From a virus, in the IMG/VR virus record IMGVR_UViG_3300043444_000099, positions 1 to 30,416 of that record: a stretch of DNA of 30,416 nt, one strand, 5' to 3'. A program made the position numbers and the translations under genes. The number at the start of each line of letters is the position of its first letter. Position 1 is the stretch's first letter. Below are positions 6,892 through 15,233 of this stretch, one piece after another. The notes under the pieces were generated by a model. That model had not been told where the DNA came from, made no database searches, and saw only the letters and a list, made by a program, of their open reading frames with translations.

Positions 6892-9090
6892 ATGGCTGAC
6901 GTAACCGGTAGAATAGGTGATCAAGATGTTGCATTAGACAATGCAGCCACTGAAGCGACGTTAAAAGATATTTTAGCGGCGTTAAAAGGTCAGCAATCGG
7001 CTCTTTCTAAACTTTCTGGAACAGCAGGTCAAGCAGGTGTTAATCCTGCTGCCATTGCCGCAGCTAATAAAGGCGTTCAACAAATGGGGGCCGCACAGCA
7101 AGCTGGTGTTATAGCAGGTAAAGGTCTAAGCATGGCCTTTAACGGTCTTTCTAAAGGTGCAATGTTACTAGGCGGTGTGCTCGGAGACATCGTTGCAGGA
7201 GGCGTACAAACTGGTAAGAACTTAATGGACCTTGCGGGCAAGATGCTCGACGGTACAGGTAAAGTTAGCGACTTATTTGGAGCATTAAAAGATCTTCCAT
7301 TTGGTCTAGGAGCAGTTGCAGGCTTATTCCAAAAGTTGATGGAAATGCAGGAAGCAGAACTTGCAACCTATCGAGAAATGACCAAGGCTGGTGTTAATTT
7401 TGGTGGCAGTCTGACTGACATTAGAACAACTGCTCTTGAAATGGGCACAACATTAGAAGGCTTTGGAGCATTAGTTAAACAGAATTCTACTTTATTTGCA
7501 CAGCTAGGATCTACTGCTGATGCAGGTGCAAGAAGTTTTGTAAATCTTTCTAAAGATATTCGCGGTAGTGATATAGGAAAGAATTTAAGAGCGTTAGGTT
7601 ATTCTATCGATGACATTAATGGTAGTACTGCAAACTATCTAAAGATAACTGGTGGCAGAACTGCTGAAGAAATGAAGAATACAAAAGCATTGGCAGCAAG
7701 TGCCGGTGCTTACATGACACAGCTAGACATGCTAGCTACAATTACTGGACAGAGTAGAGAACAACAAGAAAAAGCTCTACAAGAAGCTACAGCAAATGCA
7801 GCCTATGAGTCCTATCTACAGACATTAGACGAAGAAGGGCGTAAAAAAGCCACAGCCGCTATGCAGAATGCTCTAGCAGTTGGCGGTAAAGGTGCAGCCG
7901 ATGCATTGAAATCTCAATTAATGGGCTTGCCTCCAATGACTGAAGCGGCTCAAAACTTTACAGCACTATTACCTAACGCTGCCAAAGGTGTTGCAGATAT
8001 GGGCAATGCTGTAAAAGATACTAGCAAAGATTTAAAAGACGTTAATAAATCATATAGTACTGCAATGGTTGGTAGTGCTCAAGATGCTAAGAATCTTGGC
8101 AAAGAGCAAATGGCTGCAATGAGCATGACTGGCGGTGCAATGGCTGAAACTGCAATGCAAGCGCAGAAAAATGCTAACTTGTTGAACAGCAAACAGGTTA
8201 AAAACGCTGAAGATTTTGACAGATTACAAAAAGATATTGCAACTAGTCAGGATGAAAGAAACAAGACTCAGGCCGCCGCTGCTGCTGAATCTGAGCAGGC
8301 ATTTAAGAATCTAGGCGCAGAGTTAATGGGTGCATTGGCACCTACAATCAAAGAACTAGTACCTGTTATTCAAGACCTTGCACAAAAAATGATAGCGTTT
8401 GCTATGGAAAATATGCCTGCAATTAAAGCAGGATTGAAGATGGTTGTTGATTTTGTCAAGGACTTATTCTCTCCGGAAGGTAGAGAAAAAGTTGGAAAAC
8501 AAATTGCAGAAGGTCTAGGAAAATTGTTATCGGCAATTTGGGATAACTTTAGTTTATTTGGAAATAGCGAAGACAAAGCTAAACAACGAGAAACTAATCG
8601 AGCATACGATCAAGGCGGTGCAAATAGAGGCGGTGGCATGGACTTCAGTGCAGGCAGCTTTGCTGAAGGCGGCGTCGCTAAAGGTCCAAAATCTGGATAT
8701 ATGGCAAACTTGCACGGTACAGAAGCAGTTGTTCCATTACCCGACGGACGCAAACTTCCTGTGAATCTTGACCTTAAAATGCCAGATTTTTCGACTATTA
8801 TGTCGGATATTAAATCTTTTAGGTCAGAACTACAGCAGAAAATTAAAGATAAAACAGGTTTGCCTACAGACGACGATATAGGTAACATGTTCTCAAGTTT
8901 CAAAGATAACCTGTTTGGTAAAGATACTCCAAAAACTGAAACAGCTGATCCTTCTAAAGATTTAATAACCGAGCTACAACAGTTAAATAAGCAAACAGCG
9001 CAGATGTTGTCTTATATGCGTGAAACAACAGATTTCACTAGAAGAAACTTAGATGCAATCCGCGGACTAAATGGAAACCTATTAATTTAA
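6892..9090 (+). CDS. Probable tail tape-measure protein
   Basis: A 732-residue, Ala/Gly/Met-rich, mainly helical protein. A hydrophobic helix region lies around 83-130 (LGGVLGDIVAGGV), with long coiled helical stretches at about 130-500 and another amphipathic region at 440-545. Near the C-terminus, residues 592-624 carry the motif EGGVAKGPKSGY, then LHGTEAVVPLPDGR. Such EGG/GTEAVVPL segments are common at the C-terminal end of tape-measure proteins of many tailed phages. By family, it would fix tail length inside the tail tube and may be ejected with the DNA. It directly precedes the portal gene (stop at 9090, next ATG at 9092) and diverges from the gene 26 homologue, which fits a tail-assembly role. 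It may be the functional counterpart of T4 gp29, though sequence alone does not show this. Confidence 0.75.
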   Translation: MADVTGRIGDQDVALDNAATEATLKDILAALKGQQSALSKLSGTAGQAGVNPAAIAAANKGVQQMGAAQQAGVIAGKGLSMAFNGLSKGAMLLGGVLGDIVAGGVQTGKNLMDLAGKMLDGTGKVSDLFGALKDLPFGLGAVAGLFQKLMEMQEAELATYREMTKAGVNFGGSLTDIRTTALEMGTTLEGFGALVKQNSTLFAQLGSTADAGARSFVNLSKDIRGSDIGKNLRALGYSIDDINGSTANYLKITGGRTAEEMKNTKALAASAGAYMTQLDMLATITGQSREQQEKALQEATANAAYESYLQTLDEEGRKKATAAMQNALAVGGKGAADALKSQLMGLPPMTEAAQNFTALLPNAAKGVADMGNAVKDTSKDLKDVNKSYSTAMVGSAQDAKNLGKEQMAAMSMTGGAMAETAMQAQKNANLLNSKQVKNAEDFDRLQKDIATSQDERNKTQAAAAAESEQAFKNLGAELMGALAPTIKELVPVIQDLAQKMIAFAMENMPAIKAGLKMVVDFVKDLFSPEGREKVGKQIAEGLGKLLSAIWDNFSLFGNSEDKAKQRETNRAYDQGGANRGGGMDFSAGSFAEGGVAKGPKSGYMANLHGTEAVVPLPDGRKLPVNLDLKMPDFSTIMSDIKSFRSELQQKIKDKTGLPTDDDIGNMFSSFKDNLFGKDTPKTETADPSKDLITELQQLNKQTAQMLSYMRETTDFTRRNLDAIRGLNGNLLI

Positions 9091-9091
9091 T

Positions 9092-10801
9092 ATGAGCTGG
9101 AAAAAGTACTTTACCCCCGTCGATACCTCCGGAACTATGAGCCCTATCAGCGGCATGGGCGGTGACAGACCAACCGGCTCACGCCTTAACTATAGTTCCT
9201 ATTTGCCAGACGTTTATAGCGGACATCCTAATCGTTTAGAGCGTTACGGACAATACGATATGATGGACGGAGACAGTGAAGTTAATGCTGCTCTTGATAT
9301 TCTTGCAGAATTCTGCACACAAATTAACGAAGAAAATGCAACGCCTTTTCAGATTTTCTTTAAAGATCAAGCTACTCCTACTGAAGTAAAGATTATTAAA
9401 AAGTATCTACAGCAATGGACTACTCTTAATAAATTTCAAAAGCGTATCTTTAAAATTGTTAGAAACGCCTTCAAGTACGGTGACTGTTTCTTTATTAGAG
9501 ATCCAGAGACTAACGTATGGATGTATGTTGATCCGGGTAAAGTTGATAAGATTATTGTCAATGAAAGCGATGGTAAGCAGCCAGAGCAATATGTTATCCG
9601 TGACTTAAATCCTAACTTTGTTAATTTAAGCACCACGCAAATTTCTCCCAATGCAACTAATGCAGGACCTCCTACACCTTATAGCGGCGGCGGTGGCGGA
9701 CAGCGCGGTATGACTGGAACATACCCAACTAATATTGGTAATAGATTTGGTGTAAATCAAACTCAATGGGCTATTAATGCTGACCATGTTGTTCATTTAA
9801 GCATGAGCGAAGGTATGGATCAAAACTTTCCTTTTGGAAATAGCCTATTAGAAAGTATCTTTAAAGTCTATAAACAAAAAGAATTATTAGAAGATGCTAT
9901 CATTATCTATCGTGTGCAACGTGCTCCTGAACGTCGTGTATTCTATATTGACGTAGGTAATATGCCAAGTCACTTGGCTATGAGCTTTGTTGAACGTGTA
10001 AAAAATGAAGTTAATCAACGCCGTATTCCTAGCGTAACAGGCGGGGGACAAACAGTTGTTGATAGCAGTTACAATCCGTTAAGTATTAACGAAGACTATT
10101 TCTTCCCGCAGACAAGCGAAGGTCGCGGATCTAAAGTTGAAATTTTACCAGGCGGTACTAACCTAGGAGAAATTGATGATCTTAGATATTTTACTAATAA
10201 GTTGTTTCGTGCTTTACGCATACCTTCAAGTTATCTACCTACCGGGCCTGACGATGGAGGATCTAGTTTTAATGATGGTCGAGTTGGAACAGCCTACATC
10301 CAAGAACTTAGATTTAACAAGTATTGCGAACGACTCCAAAGTAACTTAAACGAAGCATTTGATTTAGAATTTAAGAGCTATCTACAGAACAAAGGTATTA
10401 ACTTTGATCCTAACGTTTTTGAATTACAATTCAATCCTCCACAGAACTTTGCAGCCTATCGCCAAACAGAAATGGATACTGCTAGAATCGCTAGTTATAG
10501 TAGTGTTGTTGCAGTTCCTTACATTAGCAAGCGTTTTGCTCTCAAGCGATTCTTAGGATTAACTGCTGAGGAAATGGCAGAAAACGAAGAGCTATGGAAA
10601 GAAGAAAACGGCCTAAGTGCAAAAGCACCTAGTGCTAGCGCCGAGTTACGCAGTGGCGGTATTACTAGCGGCGGAATGGAAGGCGATGTAGCTGACTTAG
10701 GTCAGTCAGGAGCAGCACCGGAAGGCATGCCAGGCGGTCCAGACGCTGCCGCAGCACCAGCCGCGCCAGGACAAGCCCCAGCTGGACAACCTCCAGCCTA
10801 A
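9092..10801 (+). CDS. 20: Portal vertex protein gp20
   Basis: This 569-residue protein matches T4-like gp20. The N-terminal region contains YDMMDGDSEVNAALDILAEF (about 54-73), the typical start of the portal clip/wing domain. The middle holds FIRDPETNVWMYVDPGKVDK and the marker stretch PFGNSLLESIFKVYKQKELLEDAIIIYR (given here as start PFGNSLLES, end IIIYR), widely used as a gp20 diversity marker. Later come RAPERRVFYIDVGNMP and LPTGPDDGG. The C-terminus (about 537-569) is a low-complexity Pro/Gly/Ala tail. The dodecameric portal sits at one capsid vertex, initiates prohead assembly and passes DNA. It is followed at once by the prohead core genes, as in T4. Confidence 0.96.
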   Translation: MSWKKYFTPVDTSGTMSPISGMGGDRPTGSRLNYSSYLPDVYSGHPNRLERYGQYDMMDGDSEVNAALDILAEFCTQINEENATPFQIFFKDQATPTEVKIIKKYLQQWTTLNKFQKRIFKIVRNAFKYGDCFFIRDPETNVWMYVDPGKVDKIIVNESDGKQPEQYVIRDLNPNFVNLSTTQISPNATNAGPPTPYSGGGGGQRGMTGTYPTNIGNRFGVNQTQWAINADHVVHLSMSEGMDQNFPFGNSLLESIFKVYKQKELLEDAIIIYRVQRAPERRVFYIDVGNMPSHLAMSFVERVKNEVNQRRIPSVTGGGQTVVDSSYNPLSINEDYFFPQTSEGRGSKVEILPGGTNLGEIDDLRYFTNKLFRALRIPSSYLPTGPDDGGSSFNDGRVGTAYIQELRFNKYCERLQSNLNEAFDLEFKSYLQNKGINFDPNVFELQFNPPQNFAAYRQTEMDTARIASYSSVVAVPYISKRFALKRFLGLTAEEMAENEELWKEENGLSAKAPSASAELRSGGITSGGMEGDVADLGQSGAAPEGMPGGPDAAAAPAAPGQAPAGQPPA

Positions 10802-10803
10802 CG

Positions 10804-10811
10804 GATAAATA
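10804..10811 (+). promoter_or_regulatory. Possible late promoter GATAAATA before the small head gene
   Basis: GATAAATA lies inside the palindrome GGATAAATATCC, two bases after the gp20 stop and only five bases before the ATG at 10817. Transcription from it would start at or very near the ATG, giving a leaderless or near-leaderless message. It could equally be a chance match. Confidence 0.4.
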
Positions 10812-10816
10812 TCCTT

Positions 10817-11062
10817 ATGCTACTTAACGAATTCATTTATTTTAAGCAAAACGAAGGACTATCTTCTAACGATCGTTATAATCCGTTAGAAGATAATATC
10901 AGCATTATTAAATCTAGTGACCTTCGTAAGACTCGTTTAACACTTGGTATGATCAACAGACTGAGAAAAGCAGGCGATGCTAGAGAGAAAGAACAGAAAG
11001 AACATTTAGAATTTGTTAAGATTATGTACGCACCACCTCCGCCTGAAGCGGCAGCGATGTAA
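10817..11062 (+). CDS. Small head-cassette protein at the gp67 position
   Basis: An 81-residue protein between portal and core genes, where T4 has gene 67 (prohead core, 80 residues). The segment LRKTRLTLGMINRLRKAGDAREKE, shown here only by its ends (LRKTRLTL and AREKE), is basic and helical. It looks like the conserved small protein found between gp20 and gp21 in marine T4-like phages. Its tail is Pro-rich and ends EAAAM. I cannot show homology to gp67, so the assignment as a prohead core component rests on position and size. There is no Shine-Dalgarno sequence before the ATG. Confidence 0.75.
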   Translation: MLLNEFIYFKQNEGLSSNDRYNPLEDNISIIKSSDLRKTRLTLGMINRLRKAGDAREKEQKEHLEFVKIMYAPPPPEAAAM

Positions 11063-11090
11063 TCTGTTCAGTTAATATTTTAGAACAGAT
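11062..11090 (+). other. Hairpin after the small head gene
   Basis: ATCTGTTC (11062-11069) pairs perfectly with GAACAGAT (11083-11090) around a 13-base AT-rich loop. It lies immediately before the CATAAATA late promoter. There is no T-run directly after the stem, so it is at best a weak terminator. It may protect the 3' end of the upstream message. Confidence 0.45.
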
Positions 11091-11098
11091 CATAAATA
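11091..11098 (+). promoter_or_regulatory. Late promoter CATAAATA for the prohead core operon
   Basis: A one-base variant of the T4 late octamer, about 145 bases before the ATG at 11244. The long leader holds two further perfect hairpins: CAAAAAC/GTTTTTG at 11146-11164 and GGCTGT/ACAGCC at 11192-11214. Confidence 0.6.
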
Positions 11099-11243
11099 TT
11101 TTTAACAAAAATTTCAACTCTGAGCCTAAAAACTCTGCCTTTTGTCAAAAACTGACCGTTTTTGGCCTATTTCACATAAGTATTCAGAACTGGCTGTAAA
11201 TATACACGACAGCCTTGCCAATCTAATTAAGGAGAAACCCGCA

Positions 11244-12203
11244 ATGTCTAACAAGTTTGAACAACTATTAGATCTTCTAGTCAACGAGGAAATGGATAAG
11301 GCGAATGAATTATTCCACGAAATCGTTGTAGAGAAGTCTAGAGAAATTTACGAAAATATGATCGCCGAAGAGGCGGAGGCAGATGAATTAGAAGAAGAAA
11401 TGGATGACGATCTTGACGAAAATCAAGATGAAGCAGTCGAAGAAGAAACAACATTAGAAATCGGCGGCGACGCCGGTGATGATTTTGCTTCCGATGTTGC
11501 CGATGCCGACGCTATGGGCGGCGAACTAGGTGGCGACGACGATATGGGTATGGACGGTGACCTAGGCGCTGAAGGCGAAGGTTCCGAAGAACAAAGAATT
11601 TCTGATCTAGAGCAAGAACTAGAGCAATTAAAATCTGAATTTGAAGCCTTAATGGCTGACGAAGCCGGCGAGCCAGAGCACAACGATGGTGAAGATGATC
11701 CAGAGTTTGGCGGTATGGACGACGACGAAGAAGGTTCCGACGACGAAGAAGGTGCCGACGACGAAGAAGGTGGTGAAGATGAAGAAGGTGGTGAAGAGTT
11801 TATGCGTGAATACGTAGAAACTGTTTCCGCAGGTCACGGTGCTGATAAAAAAGGCAAGGGCGAAGAAGGCGGAACTAACACCAAGAGCGTTGGATTACAA
11901 AATCCAAAAGGACGCCCAACAACAACAGCTAGCGCACATAACATCTTAGGCGGTAAGGGCGGAGAAGCTGGTATCAAAGGCGGGGAAGGCCTAGTTGGCG
12001 GACAAAAAGGTGAATTCACTAGCGACCACTTGAACAAGCCAGGTGGATACAAAGGTGATGCATTTAGCAAGAACGGTGCAGGTCATGGCGCTGAAGGTAA
12101 AGCACAACGTGGCGAAGGTCGCCCAGTTGGTGCAGCTACTGGCGGTAAAGCAGCTCAAACAGGTGCTGTTAATACCAAGAGCCCAGCAGACCGTATGCAA
12201 TAA
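11244..12203 (+). CDS. Acidic prohead core protein (gp68-like position)
   Basis: I start at the ATG at 11244 (MSNKFEQLLDLL, 319 residues), preceded by AAGGAG at good spacing. The frame is open further upstream from a TTG at 11142 but has no ribosome site there. Residues 1-45 form a helical domain with FHEIVVEKSREIYENM. Residues about 46-195 are extremely Asp/Glu-rich, with an internal coiled helix (DLEQELEQLKSEFEALM). A Gly/Lys-rich disordered tail follows, with LQNPKGRP and NTKSPADRM. This architecture between gp20 and gp21 is typical of marine T4-like phages and fits a scaffold core protein that gp21 degrades during maturation. In T4 the equivalent position holds gp67 and gp68. Direct homology to either is not clear. 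Confidence 0.82.
   Translation: MSNKFEQLLDLLVNEEMDKANELFHEIVVEKSREIYENMIAEEAEADELEEEMDDDLDENQDEAVEEETTLEIGGDAGDDFASDVADADAMGGELGGDDDMGMDGDLGAEGEGSEEQRISDLEQELEQLKSEFEALMADEAGEPEHNDGEDDPEFGGMDDDEEGSDDEEGADDEEGGEDEEGGEEFMREYVETVSAGHGADKKGKGEEGGTNTKSVGLQNPKGRPTTTASAHNILGGKGGEAGIKGGEGLVGGQKGEFTSDHLNKPGGYKGDAFSKNGAGHGAEGKAQRGEGRPVGAATGGKAAQTGAVNTKSPADRMQ
11721..11792 (+). repeat. 18-bp tandem repeat in the acidic core gene
   Basis: The unit GACGACGAAGAAGGT plus a variable codon occurs at 11721, 11739 and 11757, with a diverged fourth copy at 11775. It encodes D-D-E-E-G-x repeats. The near-identity at DNA level suggests recent slippage expansion. Confidence 0.75.
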
Positions 12204-12215
12204 TAGGAACTCGGG

Positions 12216-12842
12216 ATGCTATATCTAAGAGAACATTTAAGTTTTGATCAGGCTAGGGTTGTTCTAGAATCTGACGGGAATGAAGGCAAGAACCTTTATC
12301 TAAAGGGTATTGCTATTCAGGGTGGGATTAGAAACGCTAACCAGCGTGTCTATCCTGTCTCCGAGATTACCAACGCTGTCAAAACTCTAAATGATCAGAT
12401 TCAAAACGGTTATAGTGTTCTTGGAGAAGTTGATCACCCCGATGACTTAAAAGTTAACCTGGACCGTGTATCTCATATGATTGTTGATATGTGGATGGAC
12501 GGTCCAAACGGTTATAGTAAGATGAAAATCTTACCAACACCAATGGGCAACTTAATTCGTACGATGCTGGAAAGTGGCGTAAAACTTGGCGTAAGTTCTA
12601 GAGGTAGCGGAAACGTTAATGACGGAACTGGCGAAGTAGCTGACTTTGAAATTATTACAGTAGATATCGTTGCTCAGCCTAGTGCGCCCGGAGCTTACCC
12701 TACTCCAATTTATGAACACCTGATGAATAGTCGTGGTGGTAATAAAGCATTTAGGGTGGCGCAAGAGGTGAAAGAAGATCCCAAGGCCCAAAAGTATCTC
12801 CGCGAGGCGATGCTTAACATTATAAATGGCTTAAAAGCCTAA
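12216..12842 (+). CDS. 21: Prohead core protease gp21
   Basis: This 208-residue protein matches the T4 gp21 (S77) maturation protease. The catalytic triad can be read directly: H74 in LGEVDHPD, the serine in GVSSRGSG (S127 or S128), and D150 in ITVDIVAQPSAPGA. The length is the same as T4 gp21 (about 212). By family, it is packed in the prohead as a zymogen and cleaves scaffold, core and capsid proteins at L/I-x-E sites, turning the prohead into an expandable shell. AGGAAC lies before the ATG. It is in the expected order between the core protein and gp22. Confidence 0.96.
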   Translation: MLYLREHLSFDQARVVLESDGNEGKNLYLKGIAIQGGIRNANQRVYPVSEITNAVKTLNDQIQNGYSVLGEVDHPDDLKVNLDRVSHMIVDMWMDGPNGYSKMKILPTPMGNLIRTMLESGVKLGVSSRGSGNVNDGTGEVADFEIITVDIVAQPSAPGAYPTPIYEHLMNSRGGNKAFRVAQEVKEDPKAQKYLREAMLNIINGLKA

Positions 12843-12854
12843 GGAGACAAAGCA

Positions 12855-13958
12855 ATGTTGGACGCATTCAAACAGCTGGTCGAGAGTGGAATGATTTCTG
12901 AGTCTGTAAAGACTGAGATTGAATCTGCATTCAATCAGAAGATCCAAGAGAATCGCGACCAATTGACTGCTGAACTTCGTGAAGAGTTTGCTCAAAAATA
13001 TTCCCATGATAAGGGAATTATGGTTGAAGCACTTGACAAGATGATTAGCGAAAGATTGGCCGTAGAAATGGCTGAGCTTGCTGCTGATAAAAAGGCTTTA
13101 GCGGAAGCTAAAGTTGCATATCACAACAAGATGAAGGGTGATACTAGAGTTCTAGAATCATTCATCATGAATCAGCTAGGTAAAGAATTGGTAGAATTCC
13201 AAAGCGATCGTAAGAAAGTTAGTGAGAATTTTGCTAAGTTAGAGCAGTTCATTGTAACAGCTTTAGCACGTGAGATCAATGAATTTGCACAAGACAAGCG
13301 TGAATTAGCTGAAGCGAGAGTTAAGCTAGTAAGCGAAGCCAAAGTAAAATTTGACGAAGTCAAGAGCAGATTTATCAAGCGTAGCGCCGCAATCGTTGAA
13401 AACACAGTTACTAAGACATTGAAATCCGAGATGAAACAACTCAAGGAAGATATCGATAGTGCTCGTCAAAACGCATTTGGACGTCGCTTATTTGAAGCAT
13501 TTGCACAGGAATTTAGCACAAGCTATCTAAACGAGAAATCTGAAACACACAAGCTGTTAAGAATTATCGAAAAGAAAGAGCAAGAGCTAGCCGAAGCAAA
13601 AGCTGTTGTTACTGAAAAATCACAATTGGTTGAATCTAAGGAACGCGAAATTCGTGTTGCTCACGATGTCGCCAAGCGTAAAGAAGTAATGGCAGAAATG
13701 TTAGCACCATTGAGTGCTGACAAAAGAGAGATCATGAAAGAATTGCTAGAGTCTGTACAGACAGCAAAACTTAATGAGTCATTTGAGAAATACCTACCAG
13801 CAGTTATGGAAGGTGGCGTAAAGAAAGTAGCACCTAAGGCGCAAGCTAAAGAAATGCTTTCCGAAAGCACTGAAGTAACTGGAGACCGCGAACAAAAACA
13901 GCCACAGGTAGGCTTAGATAACATTTTAGATATCCGCAAGTTAGCGGGTCTAAAATAA
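12855..13958 (+). CDS. 22: Prohead core scaffold gp22
   Basis: A 367-residue, almost entirely alpha-helical, highly charged protein located between gp21 and gp23, as in T4 (gp22, 269 residues). Long coiled-coil segments rich in E, K and A run from about 50 to 290, with repeated ADKKALAEAK and QDKRELAEAR units. The N-terminus is LDAFKQLVESGMISE, and the C-terminus ends LDNILDIRKLAGLK. It forms the internal scaffold on which gp23 assembles and is then cut to small peptides by gp21. Several L-x-E candidate cleavage sites are visible. A strong AAGGAG ribosome site precedes the start, consistent with high expression. It is longer than T4 gp22. Confidence 0.93.
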   Translation: MLDAFKQLVESGMISESVKTEIESAFNQKIQENRDQLTAELREEFAQKYSHDKGIMVEALDKMISERLAVEMAELAADKKALAEAKVAYHNKMKGDTRVLESFIMNQLGKELVEFQSDRKKVSENFAKLEQFIVTALAREINEFAQDKRELAEARVKLVSEAKVKFDEVKSRFIKRSAAIVENTVTKTLKSEMKQLKEDIDSARQNAFGRRLFEAFAQEFSTSYLNEKSETHKLLRIIEKKEQELAEAKAVVTEKSQLVESKEREIRVAHDVAKRKEVMAEMLAPLSADKREIMKELLESVQTAKLNESFEKYLPAVMEGGVKKVAPKAQAKEMLSESTEVTGDREQKQPQVGLDNILDIRKLAGLK

Positions 13959-13982
13959 TTTAATTCAAGGAGAAGACATAAA

Positions 13983-15164
13983 ATGTCACAATTATTAAAT
14001 GAAAGATGGTCAGAGACCAAAGACGCTCTGCTTGAAGGCCTACAAGGTAACCGTCGTCAATCTATGAGCGTATGCTTAGAGAATACACGAAAGTACCTAG
14101 CTGAAAGTGCTACGGCAGGAGCAACAAGCACTGGTAATATCGCTACACTAAACCGCGTTATTCTTCCAGTTATCCGTCGTGTAATGCCGACAGTTATCGC
14201 TAACGAAATCGTTGGCGTTCAGCCAATGACAGGCCCAGTTGCACAGATTCACACTCTACGTGTTCGTTACGCAGACACAAGTTCTGGTGACAGCGTTGTA
14301 GCAGGTGATGAGGCACTAAGCCCATTCAAGCTAGCTGCTGCTTATTCTGGTAACAACAATAACAGCAGTCCAAAAGCGCAAACAACTAGCGTTCTAGAAG
14401 GACAAGTTGGTAAGCGTATGAGCATTCAAATCTTGAAAGCTCCAGTTGAAGCGAAGAGCCGTAAGCTATCCGCTCGTTGGACATTCGAGGCTGCTCAAGA
14501 TGCACAAGCAATGCACGGCATTGACATCGAAGCAGAAATCATGGCTGCTCTAGCACAAGAAATTACTGCTGAAATCGACCAAGAAGTTCTAGCTTCTCTA
14601 CGTGGCTTAGGTACAGTTGAACAAACTTACGACCAAGCTGCTGTAAGTGGTACAGCTACATTCGTTGGTGACGAACACGCTGCTCTAGCTGTTCAGATCA
14701 ACCGTGTTGCTAACTTGATCGCTCAGCGTACTCGTCGTGGTGCTGCTAACTGGGCAGTTGTTTCTAACCAGGCTCTAACAATCTTACAGTCTGCTACAAC
14801 TAGCGCATTTGCACGTACTACAGAAGGTACATTCGAAGCTCCTACAAACACAAAGTTTGTTGGTACTTTAAACAACAGCATGAAGATCTATGTTGATGCT
14901 TATCTAAGCGATACAGACGACAACAACCAAATCCTTATTGGATACAAGGGACCAAGCGAAGCTGACGCTGCCGCTTTCTATTGCCCATACATTCCTCTAA
15001 TGAGCTCTGGTGTTGTTCTAGATCCAGCAACATTCGAGCCAGTAGTTGGCTTCTTAACACGTTACGGCTATGTTGAGTTAACAAACACAGCATCTAGCTT
15101 AGGTAACGCTGCTGACTACCTAGGTAAGGTCGCAATTACATCCGCTAACGTTTCCTTCCGTTAA
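13983..15164 (+). CDS. 23: Major capsid protein gp23 (compact)
   Basis: A 393-residue HK97-fold capsid protein of the gp23 family. The N-terminal delta segment contains RKYLAES, then NRVILPVIRRVMPTVIANEI and GVQPMTGPVAQIHTLRVRY, which is the classic gp23 signature. The E-loop/A-domain residues follow, with KSRKLSARWTFEAAQDAQA (about 160-178), EIDQEVLASLR, and the C-terminal FVGTLNNSMKIYVDAYL and PYIPLMSSGVVLDPATFEP. A likely gp21 cleavage site is L-A-E at residues 39-41. The protein is much shorter than T4 gp23 (521) and shorter than typical cyanophage versions, so the insertion domain is probably reduced. AAGGAG precedes the start, and a strong terminator follows. Confidence 0.97.
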   Translation: MSQLLNERWSETKDALLEGLQGNRRQSMSVCLENTRKYLAESATAGATSTGNIATLNRVILPVIRRVMPTVIANEIVGVQPMTGPVAQIHTLRVRYADTSSGDSVVAGDEALSPFKLAAAYSGNNNNSSPKAQTTSVLEGQVGKRMSIQILKAPVEAKSRKLSARWTFEAAQDAQAMHGIDIEAEIMAALAQEITAEIDQEVLASLRGLGTVEQTYDQAAVSGTATFVGDEHAALAVQINRVANLIAQRTRRGAANWAVVSNQALTILQSATTSAFARTTEGTFEAPTNTKFVGTLNNSMKIYVDAYLSDTDDNNQILIGYKGPSEADAAAFYCPYIPLMSSGVVLDPATFEPVVGFLTRYGYVELTNTASSLGNAADYLGKVAITSANVSFR

Positions 15165-15190
15165 TTCGAAAGGACTCAAAAGGAGTACAA

Positions 15191-15214
15191 AAACCCGCTT
15201 CGGCGGGTTTTTTT
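15191..15214 (+). terminator. Intrinsic terminator after gp23
   Basis: AAACCCGC and GCGGGTTT pair around a TTCG tetraloop (15191-15210), followed by a run of seven T residues. It is very strong in form. It stands only about 20 bases before the next gene, and its stem and loop are identical to the terminator at 15695. Confidence 0.92.
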
Positions 15215-15233
15215 AAATCAAAAGGAGAACAAA

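Noticed and set aside
11142-11243. An N-terminal extension of the acidic core protein from a TTG
   Set aside because: It has no ribosome site and runs through two hairpins, whereas AAGGAG stands at proper spacing before the ATG at 11244.
11423-12200. Several minus-strand and other-frame open frames across the core gene
   Set aside because: They are mirror images of the acidic and Gly-rich repeats, with Ser/Pro- or Phe/Thr-rich nonsense composition.
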